Positions 9,040 to 18,098 are shown, counted from the stretch's first letter. The stretch is DNA of 57,343 bases from CAZADH01 sp964483805 (GCA_964483805.1 CAZADH010000009.1:1-57343), one strand, 5' to 3'. Notes: generated by a model not told the origin, from the sequence alone. Translations and numbers: made by a program.

Positions 9040-9963
9040 ATGAGTCTCTGGACCTCGCTCCACTTTTTCATCCACGAAGCATTGATCAACTGCCGGCGCG
9101 CCGGCATGATGGGGCTGGCCACGGTTTCGACCATCGCCGTGTCGCTGCTGATGACCGGCGGGTTCATGCTGGCGACGCAGACGGTCGAGAGTTTCATCGC
9201 CCGCCTGCAGACCGAGGCACTGATCACCGGATTCTTGTCGTCGGCAACGACGCCCGAGGTGGCCGCCGAGATCCGCACCAAGGTGGCGGCGCTCGACGAG
9301 GTGGCCGAGGTGGTCCTGGTGCCGCCGGGACAGGCACTCGACGAGCTGTTCCTCGACCCGAGCGACAAGCAGTTGCTGACCGCCGGACTGGGGTCCGAGA
9401 AAAACCCATTGCCATACACTGTGCGTATAAAGCTCAAACGGGCCACCGATCTGCAACCCTTGCTCACCAAGCTGCGAGCAATCAGCTTCATCGACGACGT
9501 CGCCTACGGCAAAGAGGCGTTGCAGGAGTTCCGCGGGTTCTCCGACCTGCTCTGGAACGGCAGCCTGCTCATGGTCATCCTGTTGGGCACCGGCTCGTTG
9601 TTCATCGTCGCCAACACCGTGCGCCTCACCCTGATGATGCGCCGCGAAGAGATCGAGATCATGCGTCTGGTCGGTGCGACCCATTGGTTCATCCGCTGGC
9701 CGTTCATCATCGAAGGGTTGATCCACGGCGTGGTTGGCGCGGTTATTGCCAATGTATTGCTCTTCATCGGCCACAAGTTCATCGTTGCCCGTCTGGCCAT
9801 CCTGATTCCGTTCTTCCGCCTGCAACTCGAAGCGGCACCGCTGTTCAAGCTCATGGCCAAACTCGGCATGCTCGGCATCGTTCTCGGTGTGGCGGGCAGT
9901 CTCTTGACCCTGCGCGACCTGCGGGCGTTCTCGCGTCACGCCGCGCCGGCAAGCGACCAATGA
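9040..9963 (+). CDS. ftsX: FtsX, cell-division ABC permease
   Basis: The 307-residue protein has the FtsX layout: a cytoplasmic N-terminus, a first membrane segment at about 26-46, a periplasmic loop of about 120 residues that recruits EnvC-type activators, then three more membrane segments from about residue 165. The cytoplasmic motif RREEIEIMRLVGAT, typical of FtsX, lies after the second segment. GAGG precedes the ATG. Together with FtsE it relays ATP hydrolysis through the membrane to the EnvC-like protein encoded next. Confidence 0.94.
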   Translation: MSLWTSLHFFIHEALINCRRAGMMGLATVSTIAVSLLMTGGFMLATQTVESFIARLQTEALITGFLSSATTPEVAAEIRTKVAALDEVAEVVLVPPGQALDELFLDPSDKQLLTAGLGSEKNPLPYTVRIKLKRATDLQPLLTKLRAISFIDDVAYGKEALQEFRGFSDLLWNGSLLMVILLGTGSLFIVANTVRLTLMMRREEIEIMRLVGATHWFIRWPFIIEGLIHGVVGAVIANVLLFIGHKFIVARLAILIPFFRLQLEAAPLFKLMAKLGMLGIVLGVAGSLLTLRDLRAFSRHAAPASDQ

Positions 9964-9972
9964 ACGGCCCCC

Positions 9973-11337
9973 ATGACTGACCTTCGGACCCGCTGGGCCC
10001 GGCCGTTCCTTCTGGCCGTCGGCCTGGGGATGGCGTTGGCAACCTTCCCGGTGGCCCGCAGCCATGCCGTGCCTGCGCGCGCGGGCAACAGTTCGCAGCG
10101 CGTCACCGAGCTGCAGGAACGCCTGGCCGAACTGCAGGTCAACGTCGGGTTTCTCAGCCAACAGATGAAGAGCGCCGACAGCCGGATCCGCGGCATCGAG
10201 CGCAAGGTGGCGGGCAAACGCGCCGACGTCGAGAAGATTCAGGCCGACCTGGCGCAGTTCGAACAGAAACAGGCCGCGGAAGCGAGCGCCGCCCAGCAGC
10301 TCGAAACCGACCTCGCCGACACGGAGGCGCGTTGCAAGCAGGTGCGCGAGCGGTTTCGCGCCTGGTTGGTCCGCCTGCACAAGGTGCGCCAGGGCACTCT
10401 GGTGACCACGCTGTTCTCGGCCGGTGACCTGAATGCGTTTCTCGCCCGATATCAGTTGATCCGACACCTCATTCACCACGACCACCAACTGCTCGCCGAG
10501 TTGACCCAGGCCGAAAGCGAACTGCACATCCAGCGTGAGGCCTATCTCGCCCGCAAGCAGAAACTGGCCGAACTCACGGCGACCACCGAGGCCACCCGCA
10601 ACAAACTGGCCGCTGAACTCAACGGGTTGGTCGCCCTGCTCAACTCTCTCGTTCTCGAACGCAAGGTGTATCAAAAACGCCAAAAGGCGCTGCAGGAAGA
10701 CCTCGCCGGCCTCGAACGGCAGATCGCCACCGTCGAGAACGCCCGCCTGTCGGCACCGGAGCAGTTCGACGCTGCGCTCGACACTCCCGATCCGGGCGCG
10801 CCCCCGGCCCCACCACCGCCGCGTCATCCGGCGCCACCGCCGCTGCCCCCCTTGACCGGCACCGACGCCGGCACCCAGGCGGGCGCGGGAACCGGTCACT
10901 CGGGCGGTCCGGCCACGGGCACCATCGTTGTCGGGCCACCGAGCGTGCCAGCGCAGGCGCCGCGTTCACTGCGGTTCGCCTGGCCGATCGCCGCCATTGT
11001 CCGCTCGCAAATCGCCGACAGTGATGTCGTGGGCGGCCTCGAACTGCCGATCTCCGGCGAAGGCCAGATCATGGCTTCCGAGCGCGGCAAGGTGTTGTTT
11101 CGCGGCCCGATGGGGCGCCTGGGCAACATCGTCATCATCGCCCACAAGAACGGCTATTCGACCGTCTACGGCCGGCTCGATGAGATCTGGGTCGGCATGG
11201 GCCAGGTCGTCAACCGCGGCGACGCGATCGGCAAGATTACCCCCGTCTCGCGCCAGAAGCTGCATTTCGAGATCCGGCTGGGCGGTCGGGGCGAGCCCGC
11301 GTTGTCGCTGCTGCCCCGACTTGGGGACAGACCCTAG
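9973..11337 (+). CDS. envC: EnvC-like murein hydrolase activator with degenerate LytM domain
   Basis: The 454-residue product has a signal peptide (cleavage near SHAVPARA), a long coiled coil at about 35-260, a Pro/Gly/Thr-rich linker and a C-terminal LytM/M23 fold. The metal ligands of active M23 peptidases are missing: the usual HLHFE motif reads KLHFE and no HxxxD motif is visible, as in EnvC and NlpD, which activate amidases instead of cutting murein. Coupling to FtsX is supported by the adjacent gene. The last codons and the TAG stop (11335-11337) lie inside a dispersed GGGGACAGACCC repeat, so the C-terminal LGDRP may have come from repeat insertion. Confidence 0.88.
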   Translation: MTDLRTRWARPFLLAVGLGMALATFPVARSHAVPARAGNSSQRVTELQERLAELQVNVGFLSQQMKSADSRIRGIERKVAGKRADVEKIQADLAQFEQKQAAEASAAQQLETDLADTEARCKQVRERFRAWLVRLHKVRQGTLVTTLFSAGDLNAFLARYQLIRHLIHHDHQLLAELTQAESELHIQREAYLARKQKLAELTATTEATRNKLAAELNGLVALLNSLVLERKVYQKRQKALQEDLAGLERQIATVENARLSAPEQFDAALDTPDPGAPPAPPPPRHPAPPPLPPLTGTDAGTQAGAGTGHSGGPATGTIVVGPPSVPAQAPRSLRFAWPIAAIVRSQIADSDVVGGLELPISGEGQIMASERGKVLFRGPMGRLGNIVIIAHKNGYSTVYGRLDEIWVGMGQVVNRGDAIGKITPVSRQKLHFEIRLGGRGEPALSLLPRLGDRP

Positions 11338-11348
11338 GGACAGACCCC
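11323..11348. repeat. Second copy of the GGGGACAGACCC repeat, direct orientation
   Basis: GGGGACAGACCC (11323-11334) is followed two bases later by GGGACAGACCCC (11337-11348), flanked by TTGGGG and CCCCAA. Unlike the palindromic copy at 5577-5602, the two units here face the same way. The first contains the stop codon of the EnvC-like gene. Confidence 0.7.
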
Positions 11349-11415
11349 AACCCATCTGCCGATAGATGTGATACTTTTATGTTGTGCCATTGAACCTGGG
11401 GCAAGGAGACCGTCG

Positions 11416-12849
11416 ATGAATTTCCTGCGTGGACGCACACCCTTTCTGACACTGCTGATCGTCGCTCTGACCGCCGGTACTTTGAGTCTGCCGACACCGG
11501 TTTCAGCCGCAGCGACCGATCTGACCTACTTCCGGAATCTGGAGCCGATCCGGAAGGTCATGGAACTGATCAAGTCCGATTACGTCGAAGAAAACATCGA
11601 CGAGCAGAAACTGATCTACGGGGCCATCAACGGGATGCTCGGCGCCCTCGAAGATCCGTACACGCGGTTCATGGAACCCAAGAACTACAAAGAGATGCAG
11701 GTCGAGACGCAAGGTGAGTTCGGCGGCCTGGGCATCGTCATCACTGTGAAGAACAAGGCTCTCACCGTGATCTCGCCCATGGAAGACACGCCGGCCAAGC
11801 GCGCCGGGGTGCGCGCCGGCGACGTGATCATCAAGATCGACGGCAAAGACACCACCGACATGGCGCTCAACGACGCGGTCAAGCTGTTGCGCGGCCCCGA
11901 GGGCAGCAAAGTCACCATCGTGGTCGTGCGCGAAGATGACAAAGACACGCACGAGTTCACCATGACCCGCGAGGTCATCAAGGTGCCGTCGATCAAGTAC
12001 TGGGTGATCAAGCCCAACATCGGCTACATTCGCCTGACCCAGTTCATCCAGACGAGTTCAGAAGATCTCGAGAAGGCGCTGCTGGCGCTCGAGAAGGCCA
12101 AGGTCAACGCGGTCATTCTCGATTTGCGCAACAACCCGGGCGGGTTGCTGACGGCCGCCGTCGAGGTATCGCGCAAGTTTCTGCCCAAGGGCGACATCGT
12201 CTCGATCAAGAGCCGTGACGGCGAGAAGAACACCTATCAGAGTTTCTACGCGTCGCACCCGCTGTTGCCGCTCGTGGTGCTGATCAACGAGGGTTCAGCC
12301 TCGGCCTCCGAGATCGTCGCGGGCGCTTTGCGCGACAACAAGCGAGCGGTTCTCGTCGGCCAGAAATCGTTCGGCAAGGGTTCGGTGCAGACGGTTATCG
12401 GCCTCAACGACGGTTCGGCGCTGGCGCTGACGACTGCTTTGTATTACACACCGTGCGGTGAGAGCATCCACAAGAAGGGCATCACACCGGACATCGTGGT
12501 CGAACTGCCGAAGCTGAATGACGAGCAGCGCAAAGAGATTGCGAAAGCGTATGAAGAAGAAGAGAAGCAGCGCGCCAAGATCGAGAAAGCCACCGACACT
12601 GCGGTCATCGCTTCGCTGACGGCAGCGCTGAAGCCGACCGGTTTCATCGAGCCCCCCGACAGCCTCACGAAGGGCGCGATTCAGGATTACGTGCAGAATC
12701 CGTATGACAGTCAGCTCCAACGCGCCGTCGACGTGCTCAAATCGATGCAGATCGTCGGGCCGATCCTGAAGCAGATGCCTGATCTGCCTGCGGCACCGCC
12801 GGCCGAGAAGGGGTCAGGTACCGCGAGCGATTCATCGAAGGGCGGCTGA
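11416..12849 (+). CDS. ctpA: Carboxy-terminal processing protease CtpA (S41 family)
   Basis: CtpA-type proteases are periplasmic serine proteases that trim or degrade envelope proteins, including murein hydrolases. I chose the ATG at 11416, 477 residues, because AAGGAG lies at 11403-11408 and a signal peptide follows; an upstream in-frame start lacks both. Features are a signal peptide ending near VSAAA, a PDZ domain at about 100-180 (GLGIVITV, GVRAGDVIIKIDG), the S41 core with the nucleophile in GSASASE (Ser296) and the general base Lys321 in FGKGSVQT, 25 residues apart as in E. coli Prc. The C-terminal 120 residues are Lys/Glu-rich. It follows the ftsEX-envC genes and may adjust their hydrolase activity. 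Confidence 0.94.
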   Translation: MNFLRGRTPFLTLLIVALTAGTLSLPTPVSAAATDLTYFRNLEPIRKVMELIKSDYVEENIDEQKLIYGAINGMLGALEDPYTRFMEPKNYKEMQVETQGEFGGLGIVITVKNKALTVISPMEDTPAKRAGVRAGDVIIKIDGKDTTDMALNDAVKLLRGPEGSKVTIVVVREDDKDTHEFTMTREVIKVPSIKYWVIKPNIGYIRLTQFIQTSSEDLEKALLALEKAKVNAVILDLRNNPGGLLTAAVEVSRKFLPKGDIVSIKSRDGEKNTYQSFYASHPLLPLVVLINEGSASASEIVAGALRDNKRAVLVGQKSFGKGSVQTVIGLNDGSALALTTALYYTPCGESIHKKGITPDIVVELPKLNDEQRKEIAKAYEEEEKQRAKIEKATDTAVIASLTAALKPTGFIEPPDSLTKGAIQDYVQNPYDSQLQRAVDVLKSMQIVGPILKQMPDLPAAPPAEKGSGTASDSSKGG

Positions 12850-12909
12850 TCGCTGTTGTTGTCGGCGCGACGCGGTCGGCAAGACCGGCTCGCGCCTGCG
12901 CATTCATTC

Positions 12910-12940
12910 AGACCCGGGCACGCACAATGTGCCCGGGTCT
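12910..12940 (+). terminator. Rho-independent terminator after ctpA
   Basis: AGACCCGGGCAC (12910-12921) and GTGCCCGGGTCT (12929-12940) form a perfect 12-base-pair stem with a 7-base loop, followed by a T-rich stretch (GTTGTGTTTG). It ends the ftsE-to-ctpA unit. Confidence 0.8.
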
Positions 12941-12964
12941 GTTGTGTTTGTGCGACCTGAGGGG

Positions 12965-12994
12965 TTGACGTTGCGATTCGAAGCGAACTAGCGT
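12965..12994 (+). promoter_or_regulatory. Candidate promoter before the antitoxin-like gene
   Basis: TTGACG (12965-12970) is followed after 18 bases by TAGCGT (12989-12994). The first box is near consensus, the second is weak. Confidence 0.35.
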
Positions 12995-13049
12995 AGGTTT
13001 GGAGCAGAACATCGCTGTTCTGGACCATTCAGCAACGTGAGGTGCATGC

Positions 13050-13277
13050 GTGACACGCCGAGATCAGGCAATCAATTGGTTGCAGGGTCTTCCCGACCCA
13101 TTGTTCAACGAAGCCGCTGACTTCATCGAGTTTCTGCACCAGAAAGCCCGTCTCGTTCAACCGATGGCCGGCGTCGTTCGAGAAGACGAGAGTGTTTTGC
13201 ACGACCTCAACAACTACGACCAAGAGCTGCGTTCTTATGAGGATCGTCTGGCAGCCGGAGAGATCAAGCGGTGGTAA
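13050..13277 (+). CDS. Small DUF2281/antitoxin-like protein
   Basis: The 75-residue product starts at a GTG with GAGG upstream. Its N-terminal helix WLQGLPDPLFNEAADFIEFL resembles the DUF2281 pattern (leucine helix, then a DFIEFL helix) found in small antitoxin-like proteins, and its end YEDRLAAGEIKRW resembles the toxin-wrapping tail of many antitoxins. No toxin gene lies beside it: upstream is the ctpA terminator and downstream are prepilin genes. It may be an orphan antitoxin or a small regulator. It is real by its composition, promoter-like sequence and start context, but the family call is tentative. Confidence 0.6.
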   Translation: MTRRDQAINWLQGLPDPLFNEAADFIEFLHQKARLVQPMAGVVREDESVLHDLNNYDQELRSYEDRLAAGEIKRW

Positions 13278-13385
13278 CCGTGCACGGCAATGCACAAGCG
13301 TTCCGACGGTTCTCGTGGTAATCTAGAGATAGAGGTGGTCGAGCGGCGCGCGGCGCCGTTCAGTCTGACAAAGGGGAACTGTTGG

Positions 13386-13922
13386 GTGTTCGCACGGTTG
13401 GCCCGCAAAGGCACAGGCCTGTCGCTCATCGAAGTCATCGTCGTCATGGCGGTGATCGCCTTGTTGTCGACGGCCGCCTATCCGGTCGCGCAGATCTATC
13501 GCCAACGCGAGAAAGAGCGGCGGCTGCGCGAGATGCTCAACATGATCCGCCAAGATGGGGTTCAGGCGTATCGGCAACATGTGCTGCGCAAACTGGCTTA
13601 CGCCGGACTGACGTCAAGCCAGTATTCGTGGGCCGTTGGCACGGGTTCCGACCTTGGGCATCTGTTCCCGCCGACGATTGCATCGTTATACAATCCGGTC
13701 GGGCCGCTCGAAGTAACCATCGGAGCGGCCGCAACCTACACGGTTCAGGTAACGAGTCGCTTCGTTCGGCCGTTCACAAACAACTTTCCACCCCATCCGT
13801 TCCTCAGTTGGTACCCGGCTGCGAGCTGGACCTACACCTTCCAGGCTGCGCGCGGCGTCAAAGACGTGCACTCGGCCAACGCCGGCTATGGCGTAGACGG
13901 GACGAACACCGATGGCTGGTAA
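13386..13922 (+). CDS. Type IV prepilin-like protein (first of three)
   Basis: I place the start at GTG 13386, ten bases after AAGGGG (13371-13376), giving 178 residues with an 11-residue leader MFARLARKGTG, typical of prepilins; an upstream ATG at 13290 would add an unusual 32 residues. The leader is followed by LSLIEVIVVMAVIALLS, with Glu at position 5 of the mature protein as needed for pilus assembly. Position 1 is Leu rather than Phe. The C-terminal domain has many Tyr, Trp and Pro. It overlaps the next prepilin gene by 11 bases. It is probably a minor pilin or pseudopilin of the machinery encoded downstream. Confidence 0.82.
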   Translation: MFARLARKGTGLSLIEVIVVMAVIALLSTAAYPVAQIYRQREKERRLREMLNMIRQDGVQAYRQHVLRKLAYAGLTSSQYSWAVGTGSDLGHLFPPTIASLYNPVGPLEVTIGAAATYTVQVTSRFVRPFTNNFPPHPFLSWYPAASWTYTFQAARGVKDVHSANAGYGVDGTNTDGW

Positions 13923-14424
13923 GCGCGGTTTGAGCCTGCTCGAGATTTTGATGGTGGTCGGCATTCTCGCCATCGTCTCGTCGGCTGCCGTTCCATACGC
14001 CGAGATCACGTTCGTGCGCGGCAAAGAGAGCGAATTGCAGGCAAATCTGGCGCTGTTGCGCGGGGCAATCAAGCAGTGGCGTGTCGACTGTGAAGCGGCC
14101 GCAACGCGCCGCGGTCGCGAGACCGTTGCCTCGATGCAGGAGTGCTACTTCTACCCTGCGTCACTCAACTATCTCACCGTCGCCAGTACGACCTACATTC
14201 CGGCGAAAAACATGGCGAACCAGTCGGTCGCATTCAACTTCAATCATCCAGCCTACCTCGCGGTAGTCCCAACAGACCCATTCGTTGGTTACGCCACCTG
14301 GACCCTGACCTTTGCCTCGCCGGGCATGTCACTGGGAATCATCGACGTGAGCCCGGTTGCCGATCCCACGACCCGTCGAGGTTTTACTGACGCAATCGAC
14401 GGCACGAAATATCAAGACTGGTAG
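13912..14424 (+). CDS. Type IV prepilin-like protein (second of three)
   Basis: The 170-residue product has a six-residue leader MAGKRG and the N-terminal helix LSLLEILMVVGILAIVSSAAVPY, with Glu at mature position 5 and a Pro that gives the usual kink. The globular part contains two Cys (VDCEAA and MQECYFY) that could form a disulfide. It is cotranscribed with its neighbours: the start overlaps the previous gene and the next start lies 40 bases after its stop. It is probably a minor pilin; a T2SS pseudopilin is an alternative. Confidence 0.85.
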   Translation: MAGKRGLSLLEILMVVGILAIVSSAAVPYAEITFVRGKESELQANLALLRGAIKQWRVDCEAAATRRGRETVASMQECYFYPASLNYLTVASTTYIPAKNMANQSVAFNFNHPAYLAVVPTDPFVGYATWTLTFASPGMSLGIIDVSPVADPTTRRGFTDAIDGTKYQDW

Positions 14425-14464
14425 CAGAGCGCCATTCCGGCGCAGCGTGAGCAAGGAGTCGCCC

Positions 14465-15106
14465 ATGAACCGATCTGGTTTTTCTCTCATCGAGCTCATT
14501 ATCGTCATCGCGATCATGGCCGTTCTCACCGGTGTTGCCGTGCCCTACTACCAGGACTCCATCATGGAAGCACGGCGCAACACCCTGAAGAGCAACCTTG
14601 CCACATTACGACAGGTCCTCAATCAGTTTCGTGGCGACCAGCGGCGTGGCCCATTGCGAATCACCACGACCACCCACGCCGCCGATGGACTCAACGCCGC
14701 CGTAACCTGGACCGACAACGCCAACAGCGAGCTTGTGGTTGGCCCGATTCAGAATGTCGGGGGCAAGTGGCAACGTCGCACCAACGTGAAGTACCTGCCC
14801 GCGTTCCCGGTCTGTGAGGATCCTGCGGATGGCAGTCGCCGCGCACCTTCGATTGCCACTGCTGCCGCAACGTACTACGTCGATGTCAATGGCGACAACA
14901 ACTGGAACATCGACACCGAGCTGGCCTGGTCACCACTCGACTATGCGGCCGCCAATGCCTCGACGACACCCACCTTTCGCAACGGTACTGATACGGTCAT
15001 CGTGCTGCCGACTTCTGGCAATGCCGCCGACTACACGGGAAGCACATCCAAGCGCCTCGACATCGTCGAGATATATTTCCTGTCGAACGACGGCACGGTC
15101 TACTGA
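14465..15106 (+). CDS. Type IV prepilin-like protein (third of three)
   Basis: AAGGAG at 14452-14457 fixes the ATG at 14465 and gives 213 residues. The leader MNRSG ends before FSLIELIIVIAIMAVLTGVA, the canonical prepilin pattern with Phe at +1 and Glu at +5. The helix continues with YYQDSIMEARRNTLKSNLAT. The globular part has the acidic motif VDVNGDNNWNIDTE, which could bind a metal. Of the three it is closest to a major pilin, but no compositional feature proves that. pilB follows 139 bases downstream from its own candidate promoter. Confidence 0.88.
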   Translation: MNRSGFSLIELIIVIAIMAVLTGVAVPYYQDSIMEARRNTLKSNLATLRQVLNQFRGDQRRGPLRITTTTHAADGLNAAVTWTDNANSELVVGPIQNVGGKWQRRTNVKYLPAFPVCEDPADGSRRAPSIATAAATYYVDVNGDNNWNIDTELAWSPLDYAAANASTTPTFRNGTDTVIVLPTSGNAADYTGSTSKRLDIVEIYFLSNDGTVY

Positions 15107-15166
15107 CCTCGAGGCTCGGCCGCGGAGGTGCGAATATTCGGGGCACAGGAGCGCAACTTGCTGGTT

Positions 15167-15195
15167 GAGACAACGCCCGAGATTTCTGATATAGT
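15167..15195 (+). promoter_or_regulatory. Candidate promoter for pilB and pilMNOP
   Basis: GAGACA (15167-15172) and TATAGT (15190-15195) lie 17 bases apart; TTGAGA at 15165 is an alternative upstream box with 19-base spacing. The leader to pilB would be about 45 bases. Confidence 0.45.
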
Positions 15196-15245
15196 TTGTC
15201 GTTGGCTTGGGGTGAGTGGAGCAAAATCGCAAGCAAGGGGCAACC

Positions 15246-17009
15246 ATGGCTGAATTTCTGAAGCGCAAGAAGATCGGCGAGATCCTCATCGAGATGCGGG
15301 CGATCACGCAGCAGCAGCTCGAGCTCGCCCTCAAAAAGCAGCAATCAAGCCGCAAGATGATCGGCGAGATCCTCATCGAGGACAAGCTGATCACCGAAGA
15401 AGTTCTCTATCGCGGGCTGTCACAGCAACACGGCATCGAGTTCGTGAACCTCGAGGCGATCGAGATCAACCGTGAGTTGATCCGCACCATCCCCGAGAGT
15501 TTGATCAAGACCTACAAGTTCGTGCCGCTCAAGAAAGAGCCCAAGTCGTTGACGATCGCGGTCTTCGACCCGACGAACATCAAGATGTTCGAGAGCATCA
15601 AGCTGGCGACGGGGTACATGTTCATCAAGTGGGTTCTGAGCATGAAGACCCAGATCATCCACATCATCAACGACGTGATCTACCGACCGCAGAATGTGCT
15701 CGACAACGTCGCCCTCGACGACCTGGTGCAAGACGTTAAGGTCGAGTTTGCCAAAGACGGCCCCGAGGTTCTGGCGTCGGGCGCGGCCGATATGTCGGAG
15801 TTCAACCTCGAAGAGTTGAAGCGTGAGGGCGACCAGACCTCGATCGTCACCCTGGTCCACAAGATCATCCTCGACGCGGTCAAGCAGCGCGCATCAGATA
15901 TTCACATCGAGGCGTTCGACACGCACGTGCAGGTGCGCTTCCGTATTGACGGTGTATTGTATGACATCCTGCCCGTCGAGAAAAGCGCGCACATGGCGAT
16001 CGTATCGCGTCTCAAGATCATGTCGAATCTCGACATCACCGAGCGGATGATGCCCCAGGACGGCAACTTCAAGCTGAAGGTGCGCAATCAGCAGATCGAG
16101 TTCCGCGTCGCGATCCTGCCTTCGATCTACGGGCAGAACGTGACCATCCGTATTCTCGATTCGTCGCGCGTGAATCTCGAGCTGAAGAGCCTGGGTCTGC
16201 AAGAGAATTACGCTGCGATGTTCGAGCGCAACATCGTCAAGCCATGGGGATTGTGCCTGATCACCGGCCCAACGGGCTCCGGCAAAACCACCACGCTCTA
16301 CACCGCACTATCGATGATCAACACGCGCCAGCGCAAGATCATCACCATTGAAGACCCGGTCGAATTCAAACTACCGGGTGTTCACCAGATGCAGGTCTTC
16401 GAGAACAAGATCGATGAGAACCGCAGCCTGACCTTCGCCAAGGGTCTGCGCTCGATCTTGCGTCTCGATCCCGACATCATCATGGTCGGCGAGATCCGCG
16501 ATTACGAGACGGCCGAGATCACGGTCAAGGCCTCGCTCACCGGTCACATGGTGTTCTCGACGATCCACGCCAACTCGGCCATCGAAGCGGTCACCCGTCT
16601 CGAAAACCTGGGCGTCGACCCCTATCTGTTCGCCAGTTCGCTGACCATGCTGGTCGGTCAGCGGTTGGTGCGCAAGATCTGCAACCACTGCAAAGTCGAG
16701 ATCGAGACGACGTCCTATATGTTGTCGGCGCTCGAGCTCGACCCCAAGCTGGCCGCCAACCAAAAGTTTTACAAAGGGGTCGGCTGCAAGAAGTGTAACA
16801 ATAGCGGCTACCTCGACCGCACCGGCATCTACGAGGTCGTCGAGGTGAGTGCCGACCTCAAAGAGATCATCGGTCAGCGCCAGAGCGGCCTGCAACTGCT
16901 CAAGGTGCTGCGTGACAAGAAGATCGAAACCATGCAGGACTCGTGTCGGGCCAAGGTCCTGGCCGGCGAAGTGCCGATCGAAGAGTTCATCATGATGAAT
17001 ATGGTGTAA
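15246..17009 (+). CDS. pilB: PilB/GspE-type pilus extension ATPase
   Basis: PilB hydrolyses ATP to polymerise pilins. The ATG at 15246 follows AAGGGG, giving 587 residues. The N-terminal 150 residues form an MshEN-type domain (KKIGEILIEMRAITQQQLE and the repeated MIGEILIEDKLI), which in relatives binds cyclic di-GMP. The ATPase core has Walker A GPTGSGKTT (341-349, Lys347), IEDPVEF, Walker B IIMVGEIRD and the His box STIHANS. A zinc-binding tetracysteine site is complete: Cys479, Cys482, Cys514 and Cys517. It leads a run with pilM, pilN and pilO. Cyclic di-GMP control is an inference from the domain. Confidence 0.95.
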   Translation: MAEFLKRKKIGEILIEMRAITQQQLELALKKQQSSRKMIGEILIEDKLITEEVLYRGLSQQHGIEFVNLEAIEINRELIRTIPESLIKTYKFVPLKKEPKSLTIAVFDPTNIKMFESIKLATGYMFIKWVLSMKTQIIHIINDVIYRPQNVLDNVALDDLVQDVKVEFAKDGPEVLASGAADMSEFNLEELKREGDQTSIVTLVHKIILDAVKQRASDIHIEAFDTHVQVRFRIDGVLYDILPVEKSAHMAIVSRLKIMSNLDITERMMPQDGNFKLKVRNQQIEFRVAILPSIYGQNVTIRILDSSRVNLELKSLGLQENYAAMFERNIVKPWGLCLITGPTGSGKTTTLYTALSMINTRQRKIITIEDPVEFKLPGVHQMQVFENKIDENRSLTFAKGLRSILRLDPDIIMVGEIRDYETAEITVKASLTGHMVFSTIHANSAIEAVTRLENLGVDPYLFASSLTMLVGQRLVRKICNHCKVEIETTSYMLSALELDPKLAANQKFYKGVGCKKCNNSGYLDRTGIYEVVEVSADLKEIIGQRQSGLQLLKVLRDKKIETMQDSCRAKVLAGEVPIEEFIMMNMV

Positions 17010-17027
17010 ATACAGTTCGAGCAGACC

Positions 17028-18098
17028 ATGGCAAAGAGCAGCGGCAAACAACTGGTTCTCGACGTCGGCACCGCCAACATCCGGCTGGTGCGGGCGGCGC
17101 GCGTGGCCCCGGGCGACATCGACCTGTCCCTGTATCTTACCGCCCCGACGCCGAAAGACCTGGTGGTATCGACCTTCGTCGAGTATCCACTCGTCGATGC
17201 CGAGCCGGTGCAGCGGGTGTTCACCGACATCATCAAGCAGGCCAAGGTGCCGTATGAGAGCATCGTCCTGTTACTGCCGGATCACGCATCCCTGATCACG
17301 ACGTTGCTGGCGCCACCGCGGTATTCGAAGAAGGAACAGATCGACGCGATCTACGAAGACCTTGGCCCGGTCATGCAGTTGCCGCCCGAGAGCTGGATCG
17401 TATCGCACATGCCGGTCGGCGTCCACGAAGAAGACGAAATCACGCTCGCGATCGCCACCCTGCGCGCAAACCTGCTCGAGCTGGGCGGGTTGGTGCAGAC
17501 GGCAGGGCTCAACCCCTATACCATCGACATCAACTACTTCAACATGGCCAACTGTATCGAACACTGGTTGACCAACAGCGAAAACAAGGGCAAGAATATT
17601 GCTCTTGTATTGCTTGGCAACGAGACCACTTCGATCGGCCTGTTCAAAGACGGTGGCTTGCGCAGCTTCATGAACCGGCCCATCGGGGGGTACGACTTCA
17701 CCAAGCAGATCAGCAAGCACCACCATACCTCGATTCCCGATGCCGAACAGTTCAAGCGTTCGGCCGACGAGATCTTCTTTTTGCCTGAGTTCGGCCCCGA
17801 ACAAGACAAGGTCTACAACTTCAACGTGATCCGCGCCCAGTTCACCGAACTTGTCCGCGAGATCTTCGCGGCGATCGAAAACTACCTGACCCGGTTCCGC
17901 GAATTCACCATCCATGAGGTGATCATCGGTGGCGGCGGTGCAAACTTCCCGAACATTGCCGTACCGCTGGCACAGAACCTCAACGCGCCGGTGCGCCTGA
18001 TCGGCGACTGTTTCCAACTCACCATCAACGGCAGCCCCGCCGACACAGCCACCAAGAACGAGTTGGCCGTGGCCTGCGGCGCCTACCTGCGGAGCTGA
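17028..18098 (+). CDS. pilM: PilM, actin-like pilus assembly protein
   Basis: PilM is a cytoplasmic actin-like ATPase fold protein that binds the N-terminal tail of PilN and links the inner-membrane platform to the motors. The 356 residues show the phosphate-1 motif LVLDVGTANIRLVR near the N-terminus, NIALVLLGNETTSIGLF as the second phosphate motif, and EVIIGGGGANFPNI as the adenosine motif. It lies 18 bases after pilB and 6 bases before pilN, the usual order. Confidence 0.9.
   Translation: MAKSSGKQLVLDVGTANIRLVRAARVAPGDIDLSLYLTAPTPKDLVVSTFVEYPLVDAEPVQRVFTDIIKQAKVPYESIVLLLPDHASLITTLLAPPRYSKKEQIDAIYEDLGPVMQLPPESWIVSHMPVGVHEEDEITLAIATLRANLLELGGLVQTAGLNPYTIDINYFNMANCIEHWLTNSENKGKNIALVLLGNETTSIGLFKDGGLRSFMNRPIGGYDFTKQISKHHHTSIPDAEQFKRSADEIFFLPEFGPEQDKVYNFNVIRAQFTELVREIFAAIENYLTRFREFTIHEVIIGGGGANFPNIAVPLAQNLNAPVRLIGDCFQLTINGSPADTATKNELAVACGAYLRS

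Noticed and set aside
8314..10899. Very long (861-codon) minus-strand open frame opposite ftsE, ftsX and the EnvC-like gene
   Set aside because: It is a shadow of the high-GC coding strand: it covers three genes with clear motifs, has no ribosome binding site and a composition typical of antisense frames (many His, Gln, Gly, Asp).
13290..13385. Upstream ATG for the first prepilin
   Set aside because: It would create a long leader without a signal; the GTG at 13386 has AAGGGG upstream and a typical short leader.
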